Part shown: one piece after another, positions 8,383 to 17,295 of the stretch | Layout of the letters: every line of letters starts with the position of its first letter | Position numbering within the stretch: the stretch's first letter is position 1 | NCBI RefSeq assembly: GCF_022698165.1 | Contig: NZ_JALDAY010000011.1 | Span: forward strand, 62,001-126,000 | Origin: Streptomyces cylindrosporus | GTDB taxonomy: Bacteria; Actinomycetota; Actinomycetes; Streptomycetales; Streptomycetaceae | Direction: 5' to 3' | DNA: 64,000 nucleotides | Notes under the pieces: generated by a model | The model's input: the letters and a program-made list of their open reading frames with translations, nothing else | What the model was told of the DNA's origin: nothing | Database searches by the model: none | Program-made: the position numbers and the translations under genes

Positions 8383-10078
8383 CGCAGAGCACGATCCTCG
8401 GCCCGGGGCTCGCCGTCCTGGGGCAGTCGTAGACGGCCTTGATACGGCGCCACAGCTCCGGGTCGACCTTTCCGGGCCGGAACCACGGCCGCTCCAGGAC
8501 CGCGTACGGGGCCGGGTGGTGGTCGACGCAGTCGGCGTTCTCCTTGAACGACTTCAGGTCGGCCACGTCCGGGAGGTAGCGGGTGCGCTGGAGGAAGGTC
8601 GAGATCGGGTAGCGGCACTGGGCCGCGTGGTCCACGTAGTACGTGGTGTCGCCGAAGGCGAGGTAGAGGACCGGGGCGTTCGCGGGCATCTCGGCCCGCA
8701 CCCGGTCGGCCTCCTTCTGGGTGGCCCGCATCCCGGCCAGGTACTGGCTGCTGGTCTCGGTCACCTTGCCGTCGAAGACGAGGTGCGGGGAGCCGGGCCA
8801 GATGGTCGCGGCCAGGCACGCCAGGCCGGTGAGGGCGACCAGGACGGCCGGTGCCACGCCGTCCGAGCGGGGCCGCCGCTCCAGCACCGCGTCCACGAGG
8901 GCCGCGAGCAGCGCGAGAAGCCCGAACGCCCAGATGACGTACGGGCGTTGGTCGGCCTTGGGCGCCTGCGCGTACAGCACGGGCAGCACGCCGTACGCCA
9001 GTGACACGGCGGCGAAGAGCCACGGCACCTTCCGGCGGGAGCCGCTCACCGCGAGGCCCCACAGGGCGGCGGCGAGGACCGGCATCTGGGCCGCGTGGTA
9101 GAGGAACCAGTTGCCCTGCACGACCACGACCGCGAGGGCGGCTGAGCCGATCAGCAGGGCGACGAGCAGGATCTCGGCCCGTCGCAGTCGGCCCTGGACA
9201 CGGCTGAGGACCAGCAGCAGGGCGCCCGGCGCGAGCAGCAGCACCGGAGTGGCGATGGCCCGGTCGGCGAGGAACTCGTAGGACCGGGTGAGGATGAAGT
9301 GCGGGTGGATGCCCGTTCTGCTGAGCGCCGACTGGTTGATCAGCGGCATGTCGTGGGTCCACTGCAGCTCGTGCGAGCCGCCGAGGGCGCTGAGCCCGAA
9401 CAGGGCCGCCGACGCCGGTACGGCGATCAGCGCGGCCCGGACCGCGCGGCCCCGGTCGACGACGTACACGAGCAGGATCCCAATGGCGGCCGTGGCTGCC
9501 GTGGAGTACTTCATCATCACCGCGAGGCCCAGCGGGAGGCACGCCAACAGGGCCGCCCGCCAGGGCCTTTCGGGGCCGAGGGCCGCGGCGACGCCGAAGA
9601 CGGCCAGGACGACCGCGGTCCACTCCGGCTGGAGGAAGTCGTTGCGGGGCGCGAGCGCCAGGGCAAGGCCGGTGGCGCCCGCCGTGAGGGCCGCCTCCCG
9701 GCCGGTGACCCGGCGTTGCAGCGCGAGGAAGAGGGCGTGTCCGGCCGCGGCGGCGAGCAGGACGCCGGCCGCTCCCATCAGGGCCTCGCGGACCGACGTA
9801 CTGCCCCCGAAGAAGGAGGTCAGGTCGTCCAGGAGGGCGATGAACCAGCGGTAGAAGAACGGGCGGTGGGTGAAGACCTCGGACGGCGAGTAGCCGGCCT
9901 TGCCGCCGGTGCGCAGGGCGGCCAGGACGTAGTGCAGGTCCCCCGTGAGCCGCCGGGTGGCCACCGTGTAGACGACGGCCACCGCGGACGGCAGGGCGAC
10001 CGCCGCCCACCACAGGGGTGAGCGGCGGCCGCCTGCCACGGGCCGGACGACCTTGTCGTCGGCCAGAGTTGTCGCCAT
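8372..10078 (-). CDS. Polytopic membrane protein, GT-C/dolichyl-mannosyltransferase-like
   Basis: A 568-aa protein with about ten hydrophobic segments and a C-terminal soluble portion of ~150 residues. The layout, with an acidic periplasmic loop after the first helix (LTGDLHYVLAALRTGGKAGYS), resembles GT39/GT87 lipid-linked sugar transferases, but no diagnostic motif is certain. The ATG at 10078 lies two bases after the stop of the GT8-pyruvyltransferase gene, with GGGAAG upstream. The open frame extends far upstream, but only as a shadow of that gene. It would act in the membrane, transferring or polymerising sugar outside the cell; this role is inferred from the locus. Confidence 0.75.
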   Translation of the reverse strand: MATTLADDKVVRPVAGGRRSPLWWAAVALPSAVAVVYTVATRRLTGDLHYVLAALRTGGKAGYSPSEVFTHRPFFYRWFIALLDDLTSFFGGSTSVREALMGAAGVLLAAAAGHALFLALQRRVTGREAALTAGATGLALALAPRNDFLQPEWTAVVLAVFGVAAALGPERPWRAALLACLPLGLAVMMKYSTAATAAIGILLVYVVDRGRAVRAALIAVPASAALFGLSALGGSHELQWTHDMPLINQSALSRTGIHPHFILTRSYEFLADRAIATPVLLLAPGALLLVLSRVQGRLRRAEILLVALLIGSAALAVVVVQGNWFLYHAAQMPVLAAALWGLAVSGSRRKVPWLFAAVSLAYGVLPVLYAQAPKADQRPYVIWAFGLLALLAALVDAVLERRPRSDGVAPAVLVALTGLACLAATIWPGSPHLVFDGKVTETSSQYLAGMRATQKEADRVRAEMPANAPVLYLAFGDTTYYVDHAAQCRYPISTFLQRTRYLPDVADLKSFKENADCVDHHPAPYAVLERPWFRPGKVDPELWRRIKAVYDCPRTASPGPRIVLCVRR

Positions 10079-10080
10079 CG

Positions 10081-12405
10081 TCAGCTTCCCAGGATGACCC
10101 GCAGGTCGGAGGCGTTGGCCTCGGTGACCTTCCACAGCTCCTGCTGGCGGCCGTGCACGTCGGCCACCGTCTTCGCGTGGTCCGCGAGCAGGTCCCGGGA
10201 GCGCTCGACCAGGCGGGCGGCGAGATGGCGGTCGTGGACGGAGACGCCCCACTCGGGCCGCTCGATGTCGTTCAGGAAGTACGCCATCTTCGGGTGCGAG
10301 ATCAGACTGATGATGGGCGTGCCGACGCCGAACGGGATCATGCCCGCGTGGCCGCGCATGCCGATCACCAGCTTGGTGCGGGCGTAGAGATCGAGGATCT
10401 CCTTGTTCTCGAAGTCGTACATCGGGATGACGGGCATCGAGATGCCGTGCTCGCGGCGCAGGTCGAAGGCGATCTTCTCGTCGTCGAGGGAGTGCGCGAC
10501 GCACTGGACCTCGGCCAGCTCGCCCAGGTCCCGTACCGCCTTGGCCATCTGGGCCAGGAAGTAGTCGTAGTCGTGGCCGAAGCGCAGGCCCGCGCGGTCG
10601 TAGGCGGCGTTGATCAGGATCGTGTCGTCCCGCTTCGCCGGGTCCTGCCAGCCGGGCGTCAGCTGGCGGGTGACCGTGGTGGGGCAGGGCTGGAAGCGGA
10701 TCTTGTCGTGCAGGTGGGCCGGGACCATGGCCCGCACCTTCGCGATCGAACCGTGGTTGCGCAGGCCGAAGAAGGAGGACTGCTCGACCAGCAGGCGCAG
10801 CGACTCGCGGAAGCGGCCCGCGCGGTAGGACTGTCCGTCGAAGGCGTTGAAGCCGACGGCGAAGACCGCGATCGGCACGTCGATGCGCTTCATCAGCTCG
10901 TCCGGGACGTTCCACTGCCAGGCGCTGTTGCCGTTCGGCATGGTGTCCGGGATGAACAGGCCACCGCCGCCGATGACCAGGCCTCGCCGGCGGTTGACCC
11001 GCTCCAGGGCGGCCTCGTCGAAGAGGCGGTGAGCATGCACGGAGTGCCAGCGCCGGGAGGTGGTGTCCGGGCCGAAGGCGGAACGGACGGACTCCGGGAG
11101 CAGCTTGTCGCCCGCGTTGCCCTGCCGGTCCATGTAGAAGGCGACGTGCGCCAACTGGTCCTCGGGGGCGCCGAGTTCCTGCGCCGGGACGCTGGCGGCG
11201 CGCTGCACCCACAGGCGGCTGGGCCGGTGGGTGGGGTCGACGGAGATGCCTGCCGTGGCGTGCTTGAGCGCGGTGGCGTTGTCGCCGTGCACCCAGGCGA
11301 TCTGGGCGAGCCGGGCGTACGCGGTCGCGGCCCGGTTGGGGGCGGCGGTGGCGAGCAGCAGCTGGGCCTTGGCCTCGTCGTAGCGGGAGACGCTCATCAG
11401 GGCGTGGCCGAGCACCTCGTGCGGCCAGGCCTCGTCGAGCGGGATGCGCACGCTGGACAGGATGTCGACGGCGTCCTGGTAGTCGCCGTTCGCGATGTGC
11501 GCGGCGGCGACCTTGCGGGCGACCTCGACGTCGCCGGTGCGGGCGACGTGCGGGGTGCCGTAGTGGACGAGCAGGTCGTGGTGGAGGCCGCCCTGCTGCT
11601 CCAGGTAGGCGGCGTGGAACTCGGCGTCGGTCAGCTCGAACTCGCGCCAGCGCTCCTCGGCCTGCGCGTACCCGGCCTCGCCGCCCTGCCAGGGCTTGTG
11701 GCGGCCGGTGAAGTGCAGGATCGCGGTGTCCTCGGGGACCGGCAGGTCGCCCGACAGCCGCCGCTTGACGAAGTTGTAGCGGGCGTCGAGGCGGACGAAG
11801 TCGCCGTCCAGGACGGAGTTGAGGATGCCCTGGTCGTGCTTGTCGAGCTCGTAGTCGCCGGAGCGGCCGCACTTGTCGAGCTTGGCGCAGAAGGCGTCGC
11901 TCAGGTACTCGCGCTGGATGACCAGCAGACCGGAGTTGAGCTTGTGCTGCCCGTAGAAGAACTGCGGGACGGCAGCCAACCCCTCGCGCAGCTGGAGGAG
12001 TTCGGTCAGGTCGCCCAGGACCACCATGTCGGTGTCGAGGGTGATGACGGTGTCGTACTCCCGGATCCTGAAGACGTCCAGGATGAAGTACGCCTTGCGG
12101 ACCAGGTAGTTGTCCTGGTCGCCCTTCTTGTACGAGTCGTAGTGGTCGGCGTCGACCCGCTTCATCACGATCCGCGGGTGCAGGGCGCGGATCTTGGCGA
12201 TCGAGCCGGGGCGCAGGTCGTCGTAGAGGACGACGAAGTCCTCGCACACGCCCGGGTTGGACAGCGCGAGGCTGCGCAGCAGGGCGAGGAAGCCGGGCAG
12301 GTAGTTCTCGTCGACGAAGCTCGCGAAGGCGATCTTCCGTTTGCCGGTGAGCGCAGAGGCGTCGGTCACCGGGCCCTGGGCCGCGGACAGGGTGGTGGTC
12401 GTCAT
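10081..12405 (-). CDS. GT8 glycosyltransferase - TPR - polysaccharide pyruvyltransferase fusion
   Basis: A 774-aa multidomain protein. Residues ~25-270 are a GT8 domain: KIAFASFVDENYLPG, then ITLDTDMVVLGDL (DxD) and ILHFTGRHKPWQ (the GT8 donor-binding histidine region). Residues ~300-420 look like TPR-type helical repeats. Residues ~430-774 are a polysaccharide pyruvyl transferase domain: GNAGDKLLPE, GLVIGGGGLFIPD and VIGMRGHAGMIPFGVG. It could add a hexose and then ketal pyruvate to the glycopolymer. The ATGA start overlaps the end of the GT29 gene. Fusion of these two activities in one chain is uncommon in my experience. Confidence 0.85.
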   Translation of the reverse strand: MTTTTLSAAQGPVTDASALTGKRKIAFASFVDENYLPGFLALLRSLALSNPGVCEDFVVLYDDLRPGSIAKIRALHPRIVMKRVDADHYDSYKKGDQDNYLVRKAYFILDVFRIREYDTVITLDTDMVVLGDLTELLQLREGLAAVPQFFYGQHKLNSGLLVIQREYLSDAFCAKLDKCGRSGDYELDKHDQGILNSVLDGDFVRLDARYNFVKRRLSGDLPVPEDTAILHFTGRHKPWQGGEAGYAQAEERWREFELTDAEFHAAYLEQQGGLHHDLLVHYGTPHVARTGDVEVARKVAAAHIANGDYQDAVDILSSVRIPLDEAWPHEVLGHALMSVSRYDEAKAQLLLATAAPNRAATAYARLAQIAWVHGDNATALKHATAGISVDPTHRPSRLWVQRAASVPAQELGAPEDQLAHVAFYMDRQGNAGDKLLPESVRSAFGPDTTSRRWHSVHAHRLFDEAALERVNRRRGLVIGGGGLFIPDTMPNGNSAWQWNVPDELMKRIDVPIAVFAVGFNAFDGQSYRAGRFRESLRLLVEQSSFFGLRNHGSIAKVRAMVPAHLHDKIRFQPCPTTVTRQLTPGWQDPAKRDDTILINAAYDRAGLRFGHDYDYFLAQMAKAVRDLGELAEVQCVAHSLDDEKIAFDLRREHGISMPVIPMYDFENKEILDLYARTKLVIGMRGHAGMIPFGVGTPIISLISHPKMAYFLNDIERPEWGVSVHDRHLAARLVERSRDLLADHAKTVADVHGRQQELWKVTEANASDLRVILGS

Positions 12406-13868
12406 CGCAGGGATATCCTCATGTCGGTCACGCTCTGGGCACGCTGCATGACCCAGTCCTTCTCGCTGGTGTATTCGTGCACGGACGTGATGGCCAGCTT
12501 CATGGCCTCCTGCACGCGGTAGGCGCCGCTCTCGTAGAAGTCGAAGCCGATCAGGTCGAGCTTCGGGCTGACGTCCAGGAAGTCCAGCAGCCACAGCATG
12601 TTGAAGCCGGTGGTCGGGATGCCGGACCAGGCCTCGGTGGGGACCTTGCCGATGTTGCGCATGGGCCAGCGCAGCGACTCGTCACCGAGGAAGGTCTGGG
12701 CGCCGGGCACCAGGCGGTTGCGCAGGGAGTACTTCCAGTCGCCGGAGATGCCGCCGAAGACCAGGCGGGTGGTGACCTGCTTCTCCCAGTTGAAGCCGTG
12801 CTTGTGGATGGTGGCGTGGATGTCCGTCTTGCTGCCGGTGTGCTTCGGATCGATCTTGTACGAGTTGAAGCGGACGACCAGGTCGTACGCGTCGATCTCG
12901 GCGCCCATCGAACTCTCGCCCACCCGGCCGGAGTTGGCGATCAGGCAGATGGACTTGCCGGCGATCTGGTTGCGGAACTCGCCCAGGCTGATCCACTGCA
13001 CGCCGCCGATGGTGGGGTCGGCGACGGGTCCGCGCATCCGGGCGCGGCGCTGCTCGGCGTAGAGCGCGAGGGCCTCGGTGAGGGCGGGCAGGTCGACGCC
13101 GGGGGCGGTGGTGCGCAGGTCCAGGTACTGGCTGAGCAGCTCCTGGCGGTCGCCCACGGGGGCTTCCTCGTCGGCCAGCCGCAGCAGCGCGCCCACCAGG
13201 CGGGGCTCGGCCTCGGCCCAGTCGCCGACGGCGTGCGCGGCGAGGCCCTCGGCCCACACGTCGGTGGCGGGGCGGCGGGTGAACTCCTCGGCGCGCGGGA
13301 CCTGGCGGCGCAGCAGGGCGAGCAGCTCGCGCTCCTTCTCGCCGGCGATGCGCAGGCCGGCGATGCGGTTCTTGACGCCGAAGCCGTCGTCGTTGGTGAG
13401 CTCCAGGTACTTCTCGTACGCCTCCAGCGCCTCCGCCTCCTCGCCGAGGGCCTCCAGGAGGCGGGCGCGCAGCCGCCAGCCGGCGCGGGAGTTCTTGCGC
13501 TGGGCGAGGACGGTGTCGCTGATCACCAGGGCGAGGTTCAGCTCGTCGTCGTAACCGGCCTCAAGCGCCTTGTTGGCGACGGCGAGGAGTGCGTCGAGCA
13601 GTTCGTTGCCGATGGTGGCGGAGGGGGTCGCGGCGCCCTTCACGGCACGCTTGAGCAGCGCGGTGGCACCGCCGGCCGGGGCGGGCGCGGGTGCGCCTGC
13701 GGCCGTCGTGCCCCACACGACGAGCAGCTTGCGCAGCTGCTCGGCGAGTTCGACGCGGCGGCGGTCGATGCTGCCGACGAGTTTGCCGCTGTGCGCGGCG
13801 CAGGCCCGCAGGCAGTCGTCCAGCTCCCCTCCGCGTACGCGTGCCCGTCTGTTCTGGACCCTCGTCAT
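12402..13868 (-). CDS. GT29 sialyltransferase-fold protein with N-terminal TPR-like region
   Basis: A 488-aa protein. Residues ~85-270 are helical and TPR-like. From ~300 on, the sequence carries signatures of GT29, the eukaryotic sialyltransferase family. Sialylmotif L is ICLIANSGRVGESSMG followed by DLVVRFNSY. Sialylmotif S is around PTTGFNMLWLLDFL...LIGFDFY. A VS-type HEYTSEKDW stands near the C-terminus. It would use the CMP-sugar made by the cytidylyltransferase at 1-530. I start at the ATG at 13868 because AGGAG lies 5 bases upstream; an ATG nine codons earlier lacks a site. It is the first gene of a three-gene minus-strand operon with coupled overlaps. Confidence 0.83.
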   Translation of the reverse strand: MTRVQNRRARVRGGELDDCLRACAAHSGKLVGSIDRRRVELAEQLRKLLVVWGTTAAGAPAPAPAGGATALLKRAVKGAATPSATIGNELLDALLAVANKALEAGYDDELNLALVISDTVLAQRKNSRAGWRLRARLLEALGEEAEALEAYEKYLELTNDDGFGVKNRIAGLRIAGEKERELLALLRRQVPRAEEFTRRPATDVWAEGLAAHAVGDWAEAEPRLVGALLRLADEEAPVGDRQELLSQYLDLRTTAPGVDLPALTEALALYAEQRRARMRGPVADPTIGGVQWISLGEFRNQIAGKSICLIANSGRVGESSMGAEIDAYDLVVRFNSYKIDPKHTGSKTDIHATIHKHGFNWEKQVTTRLVFGGISGDWKYSLRNRLVPGAQTFLGDESLRWPMRNIGKVPTEAWSGIPTTGFNMLWLLDFLDVSPKLDLIGFDFYESGAYRVQEAMKLAITSVHEYTSEKDWVMQRAQSVTDMRISLR

Positions 13869-14001
13869 GGCGCTCCTGGGTATTGACCAACTCATGCTGA
13901 GTCATTGCTGTGAAGTAGCTGCGGATGACCGAGTCGCTCGACGGGTTTACCGCGCTAAGGGGGGATGCTGGGAAAAATTAGGTAGCGAAAACGACATTCA
14001 G

Positions 14002-15126
14002 GTGAACCGATTGGTACTGGAGAGAGAATCGTTTGCTCGTCAACCAAGCCTTCTTCACGATTCGGGCCAATCGTGCAGGGGCCGGCTGCGGGCGCTGGAC
14101 GGACTGCGACTGATCGCCGCGCTGATGGTGGCGGTGTATCACTTCGGCGGGCGGGACGGCGAGGTGAGCAGGGCCTGGGGAAGCTCCGCGCGCGAGCAGT
14201 TCCCCACCCTGCACACGTATTTTGCCTACGGCTGCCTCGGTGTGCAGGTGTTCTTCGTCATCAGCGGATTCGTGATCTCCCTGAGCGGCTGGGGCCGCCC
14301 GCTGAAGTCGTTCTTCGCCTCGCGCGCGGCCCGGCTGCTGCCCGCCTACTGGGCGGCTGTCCTGCTCGTCACGGCGGTGTTCGCGCTGCCGGTGGTCGCC
14401 TTCGAGACCGTCTCGCCGAGTGACGCCCTGGTGAACCTGACGATGCTTCAGCAGCCGCTCGGCGCGGACCGGGTGCTCGGGGTGTGCTGGACGCTGTGGG
14501 CGGAGGTCCGCTTCTACGCGCTGTTCGCCCTGCTGGTCGTGGCGCCGGGCGCGACCCGGCGCCGGGTGGTCCTGTTCTGCGCGGGCTGGACACTGGCGGC
14601 GGCGGTCGCGCGGGGCGCCCACGAGCCGCTCCTCGACATCGTCCTGATGCCCGAGCACGCGCCCTTCTTCGTCGGCGGCGTCGGCCTCTACCTGGTCCAC
14701 CGGGACCGGCGGGACGTGTACGCGTGGGCGATCGTGGCCGGGAGCTGGCTGATCGGGCAGCACCACGCGGTGGCGGGGCTGTGGCGGGCGCCGAGCGCGG
14801 ACGCGTTCGCCAACCGGTCGGTGCTCGGGATCATGCTGGTGGTGACCCTCGGCTTCGCCGCCGTCACGGCGATCGCGCTCGGCCGCCTCGGCTGGGCGAA
14901 CTGGCCCTGGCTGACCGCGGCGGGCGCGCTGACGTACCCCTTCTACCTGGTCCACGAACATCTGGGCTGGCCGGTCGTCCGCCTGCTGCACGCGACGCTC
15001 GGCGTACCCGCGGACGTGACCCTCGCCCTCACCGTGCTGTCCCTGCTGGGCCTGGCCTGGCTGCTGCACCGGTTCGTGGAGGTGCCGTTCGGACCGCGGC
15101 TGAAGCGGGCGTTGGAGTCGGCGTGA
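14002..15126 (+). CDS. Acyltransferase 3 family (OafA-like) membrane protein
   Basis: About 374 aa with ten hydrophobic segments. The N-terminus RLRALDGLRLIAALMVAVYHF has the arginine and histidine typical of acyltransferase 3 proteins, and GCLGVQVFFVISGFVISLS is the second family motif. These enzymes O-acylate exported polysaccharides. The start is uncertain: GTG 14002 and TTG 14011 (GGTGA 5 bases upstream) are both plausible, and the frame is open much further upstream only as a shadow. It is divergent from the GT29 operon and probably decorates the same polymer; the acyl group is unknown. Confidence 0.82.
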   Translation: MNRLVLERESFARQPSLLHDSGQSCRGRLRALDGLRLIAALMVAVYHFGGRDGEVSRAWGSSAREQFPTLHTYFAYGCLGVQVFFVISGFVISLSGWGRPLKSFFASRAARLLPAYWAAVLLVTAVFALPVVAFETVSPSDALVNLTMLQQPLGADRVLGVCWTLWAEVRFYALFALLVVAPGATRRRVVLFCAGWTLAAAVARGAHEPLLDIVLMPEHAPFFVGGVGLYLVHRDRRDVYAWAIVAGSWLIGQHHAVAGLWRAPSADAFANRSVLGIMLVVTLGFAAVTAIALGRLGWANWPWLTAAGALTYPFYLVHEHLGWPVVRLLHATLGVPADVTLALTVLSLLGLAWLLHRFVEVPFGPRLKRALESA

Positions 15127-15139
15127 GCGGCTCCGACCG

Positions 15140-15793
15140 TCATAGTGAGGGCCGATAGCGGGCCTCGATGCCGGCGATGACCAGTGCGAGCCCCTCCTCG
15201 AACCCCTCGTCGTAGCCCTGGAAGATCTCCTGGCCCACCGCGGCCGACAGCGGGAAGTCGGCCAGCAGCCGGGCCCGTTCCTCGATGTCGTACCCCTCCC
15301 GCCGCTCGTCGGGCATGGGCCTCACGCCCTGCTCCTCTGTGACGAAACCGATGGTGTACGCGTGCGCGGTCGAGGCGGCCCGCGCGGCCTCCGCGAGGCT
15401 GAACCCGGCCGCCGTGAACAGCCGCAGGTTCTCCTCCATCTCCCGTGCGTGGTCCGTGCCCGTGAACCGTGAGCCGCTGTAGACCTTGGCGCCGTCCCGG
15501 TAGCCGAGCAGCGCGGCACGCAGTCCGCGGTTGGCCTTGAGCAGTCGCTCCTGCCAGGTGTCGTCCGGATCCAGCGCGGCCCCGGCGACCATCCGGCGGT
15601 ACATCTCCGTCGCCATCTCGTCGAGCAGCGCCTGTTTGTCCTTGAAGTGCCAGTACAGGGCGGGTGCCTTGACGTCCAGCTCGCGGGCGATGACCCGCAG
15701 GCTCAGGCCGTCCAGGCCGACCTCGTTCAGCAGCTTCAGGGCGGTGTCGGCGACCCGCTTGCGGTCGAGGGGCGCGCGTTTCTCCGTACTCAC
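15140..15793 (-). CDS. TetR-family repressor (TetR/TetR_C type)
   Basis: A 217-aa protein. The N-terminal helix-turn-helix is residues ~12-60, with GLDGLSLRVIARELDVKAPALYWHFKDK, the full TetR signature. The C-terminal domain resembles TetR_C, the tetracycline-repressor type dimerisation domain. It is divergent from a flavin monooxygenase, the arrangement of tetR/tetX-like resistance or catabolic pairs. Two copies of CTTAAC-N3-GTTAAG lie in the gap. One overlaps a TAAGCT that ends 7 nt before its GTG start, so autorepression is predicted. No Shine-Dalgarno is visible, consistent with a leaderless message. Confidence 0.9.
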   Translation of the reverse strand: MSTEKRAPLDRKRVADTALKLLNEVGLDGLSLRVIARELDVKAPALYWHFKDKQALLDEMATEMYRRMVAGAALDPDDTWQERLLKANRGLRAALLGYRDGAKVYSGSRFTGTDHAREMEENLRLFTAAGFSLAEAARAASTAHAYTIGFVTEEQGVRPMPDERREGYDIEERARLLADFPLSAAVGQEIFQGYDEGFEEGLALVIAGIEARYRPSL

Positions 15794-15802
15794 GCTTGAC
15801 AG

Positions 15803-15817
15803 CTTAACAGCGTTAAG
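15803..15817. promoter_or_regulatory. TetR operator 1 (CTTAACAGCGTTAAG)
   Basis: A 15-base palindrome with perfect 6-bp arms and a 3-base centre. It lies in the spacer between TTGACA (15796-15801) and a weak CATTCT -10 reading toward the monooxygenase. It also overlaps the probable TAAGCT -10 of the tetR gene on the other strand. Confidence 0.82.
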
Positions 15818-15839
15818 GCCATTCTCGGAGTCAACGGAA

Positions 15840-15854
15840 CTTAACAGCGTTAAG
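15840..15854. promoter_or_regulatory. TetR operator 2 (CTTAACAGCGTTAAG)
   Basis: Identical to operator 1 over all 15 bases, with start positions 37 bases apart. It ends at the first base of the GGAG ribosome site of the monooxygenase, so a bound repressor would block early elongation. Confidence 0.82.
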
Positions 15855-15864
15855 GAGATGGATC

Positions 15865-17295
15865 ATGAGCGGGACGACGGACGTCGTGGACGTGGTGGTC
15901 GTGGGCGCGGGCCCGACCGGGCTGGCCCTCGGGATCGACCTCGCGCGGCGCGGGGTGGACGCGGTGGTGGTGGAGAAGGCGGACGGGCTGTTCCCCGGCT
16001 CGCGCGGCAAGGGCATCCAGCCGCGCACGATGGAGGTCCTGGAGGACCTCGGCGTGCTGGACGGGATCCGCACTCACGGCGGGCCCTACCCGACCGGGAT
16101 GATCTGGCAGGACGGCAAGCGGGTCGGCGAGCACAAGATGTTCGACGAGGACGAGGTGAAGGCGGCGTCGGCGGGCTCGGCGTTCAACGTGCCGTGGATG
16201 GTGCCGCAGTGGCGGACGCAGGAGATCCTGTTCGGGCGCCTGGCGGAGCTGGGCGGCCGGGTCGAGTTCGGCCGGGAGGTCGTCGGCGTCGAGCAGGACG
16301 AGAAGACGGTGACGGTCCGCTTCGCGTCGGGCCCGGAGGTGAGCGCCCGGTATCTGGTCGCCGCGGACGGCGGCCGTTCGGTCGTACGGCGAACGCTCGG
16401 CATCGGCATGACCGGCGAGACGGTCGACCCGGACCCGGTCCTGGTGGCGGACGTACGCATCACCGGTCTCGACCGCGACAACTGGCACGTGTTCCCGCCG
16501 AGCGCGGACGGCGAGGTCGGCTTCATGGCGATCTGCCCGCTGGCCGGCACGGAGGACTTCCAGCTGGTCGCGCAGTTCCCGGAGGGCACGGCGATGGACC
16601 TGTCCCTGGACGGCATCCGCAAGGTGGCGGCAGCGCGCTCGCACCTCTCGCCCGAGGACGTCACGGAGGTCCGCTGGGCCTCGGACTTCCGCCCCCGGGC
16701 GGCCCTCGCGGACGCCTTCCGCAGCGGCCGCGTGTTCCTCGCCGGGGACGCGGCGCACATCCACTCCCCCGCGGGCGGGCAGGGCCTGAACACCAGCGTC
16801 CAGGACGCGTACAACCTGGGCTGGAAGCTGGGGGCGGTACTCCGTGGCTCCGCACCGGCTTCGCTGTTGGACACCTACGAGGAGGAGCGCCGCCCGATCG
16901 CGGCACACATGCTGGGCATCTCGACGGGCGTGCACCGCGGCGAGGTGAGGCGGGGCGCGGCGACGATCCAACTGGGGCTGGGCTACCGGGAGTCATCGCT
17001 TACGGAGGAGACGCGGGCGAGCATGTCCGAGGTGCGGGCGGGCGACCGCGCGCCGGACGGCACGATGGAAGGGGTACGGCTCTTCGACACGTTCCGCGGA
17101 CCGCACTGGACGCTGCTGGCGCTGGGCGTGGAGGCGCCCGAACTGCCGGAGGGGGTGCGGGTGGTCCGCGGTCCTGCGGCGCAGGAGTCGTACGGCACCG
17201 GTCTCTTCCTGGTCCGGCCGGACGGTTACGTCGGCTGGGCGGGCGACACCTCGACCGGTCTCGCGGGCTACCTCACCCGACTGGGCATCCGCTAG
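15865..17295 (+). CDS. FAD-dependent aromatic-ring monooxygenase
   Basis: A 476-aa flavoprotein monooxygenase of the p-hydroxybenzoate hydroxylase class. VVVVGAGPTGLALGIDLARRG is the FAD-binding GxGxxG, YLVAADGGRSVVRRTLGI the DG motif, and FLAGDAAHIHSPAGGQGLN the GD motif that contacts FAD ribose. The C-terminal thioredoxin-like extension (~400-476) is present, as in polyketide and rifampicin hydroxylases. It uses NAD(P)H and O2 to hydroxylate an aromatic or polyketide substrate. The paired TetR and operators suggest induction by that compound: detoxification or antibiotic inactivation is a possibility, not shown. GGAG lies 7 bases before the ATG. Confidence 0.88.
   Translation: MSGTTDVVDVVVVGAGPTGLALGIDLARRGVDAVVVEKADGLFPGSRGKGIQPRTMEVLEDLGVLDGIRTHGGPYPTGMIWQDGKRVGEHKMFDEDEVKAASAGSAFNVPWMVPQWRTQEILFGRLAELGGRVEFGREVVGVEQDEKTVTVRFASGPEVSARYLVAADGGRSVVRRTLGIGMTGETVDPDPVLVADVRITGLDRDNWHVFPPSADGEVGFMAICPLAGTEDFQLVAQFPEGTAMDLSLDGIRKVAAARSHLSPEDVTEVRWASDFRPRAALADAFRSGRVFLAGDAAHIHSPAGGQGLNTSVQDAYNLGWKLGAVLRGSAPASLLDTYEEERRPIAAHMLGISTGVHRGEVRRGAATIQLGLGYRESSLTEETRASMSEVRAGDRAPDGTMEGVRLFDTFRGPHWTLLALGVEAPELPEGVRVVRGPAAQESYGTGLFLVRPDGYVGWAGDTSTGLAGYLTRLGIR

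Noticed and set aside
10079..12247. Upstream extension of the GT-C-like membrane protein frame
   Set aside because: It is a shadow of the GT8-pyruvyltransferase gene in another frame of the same strand; the real start at 10078 has a ribosome site.
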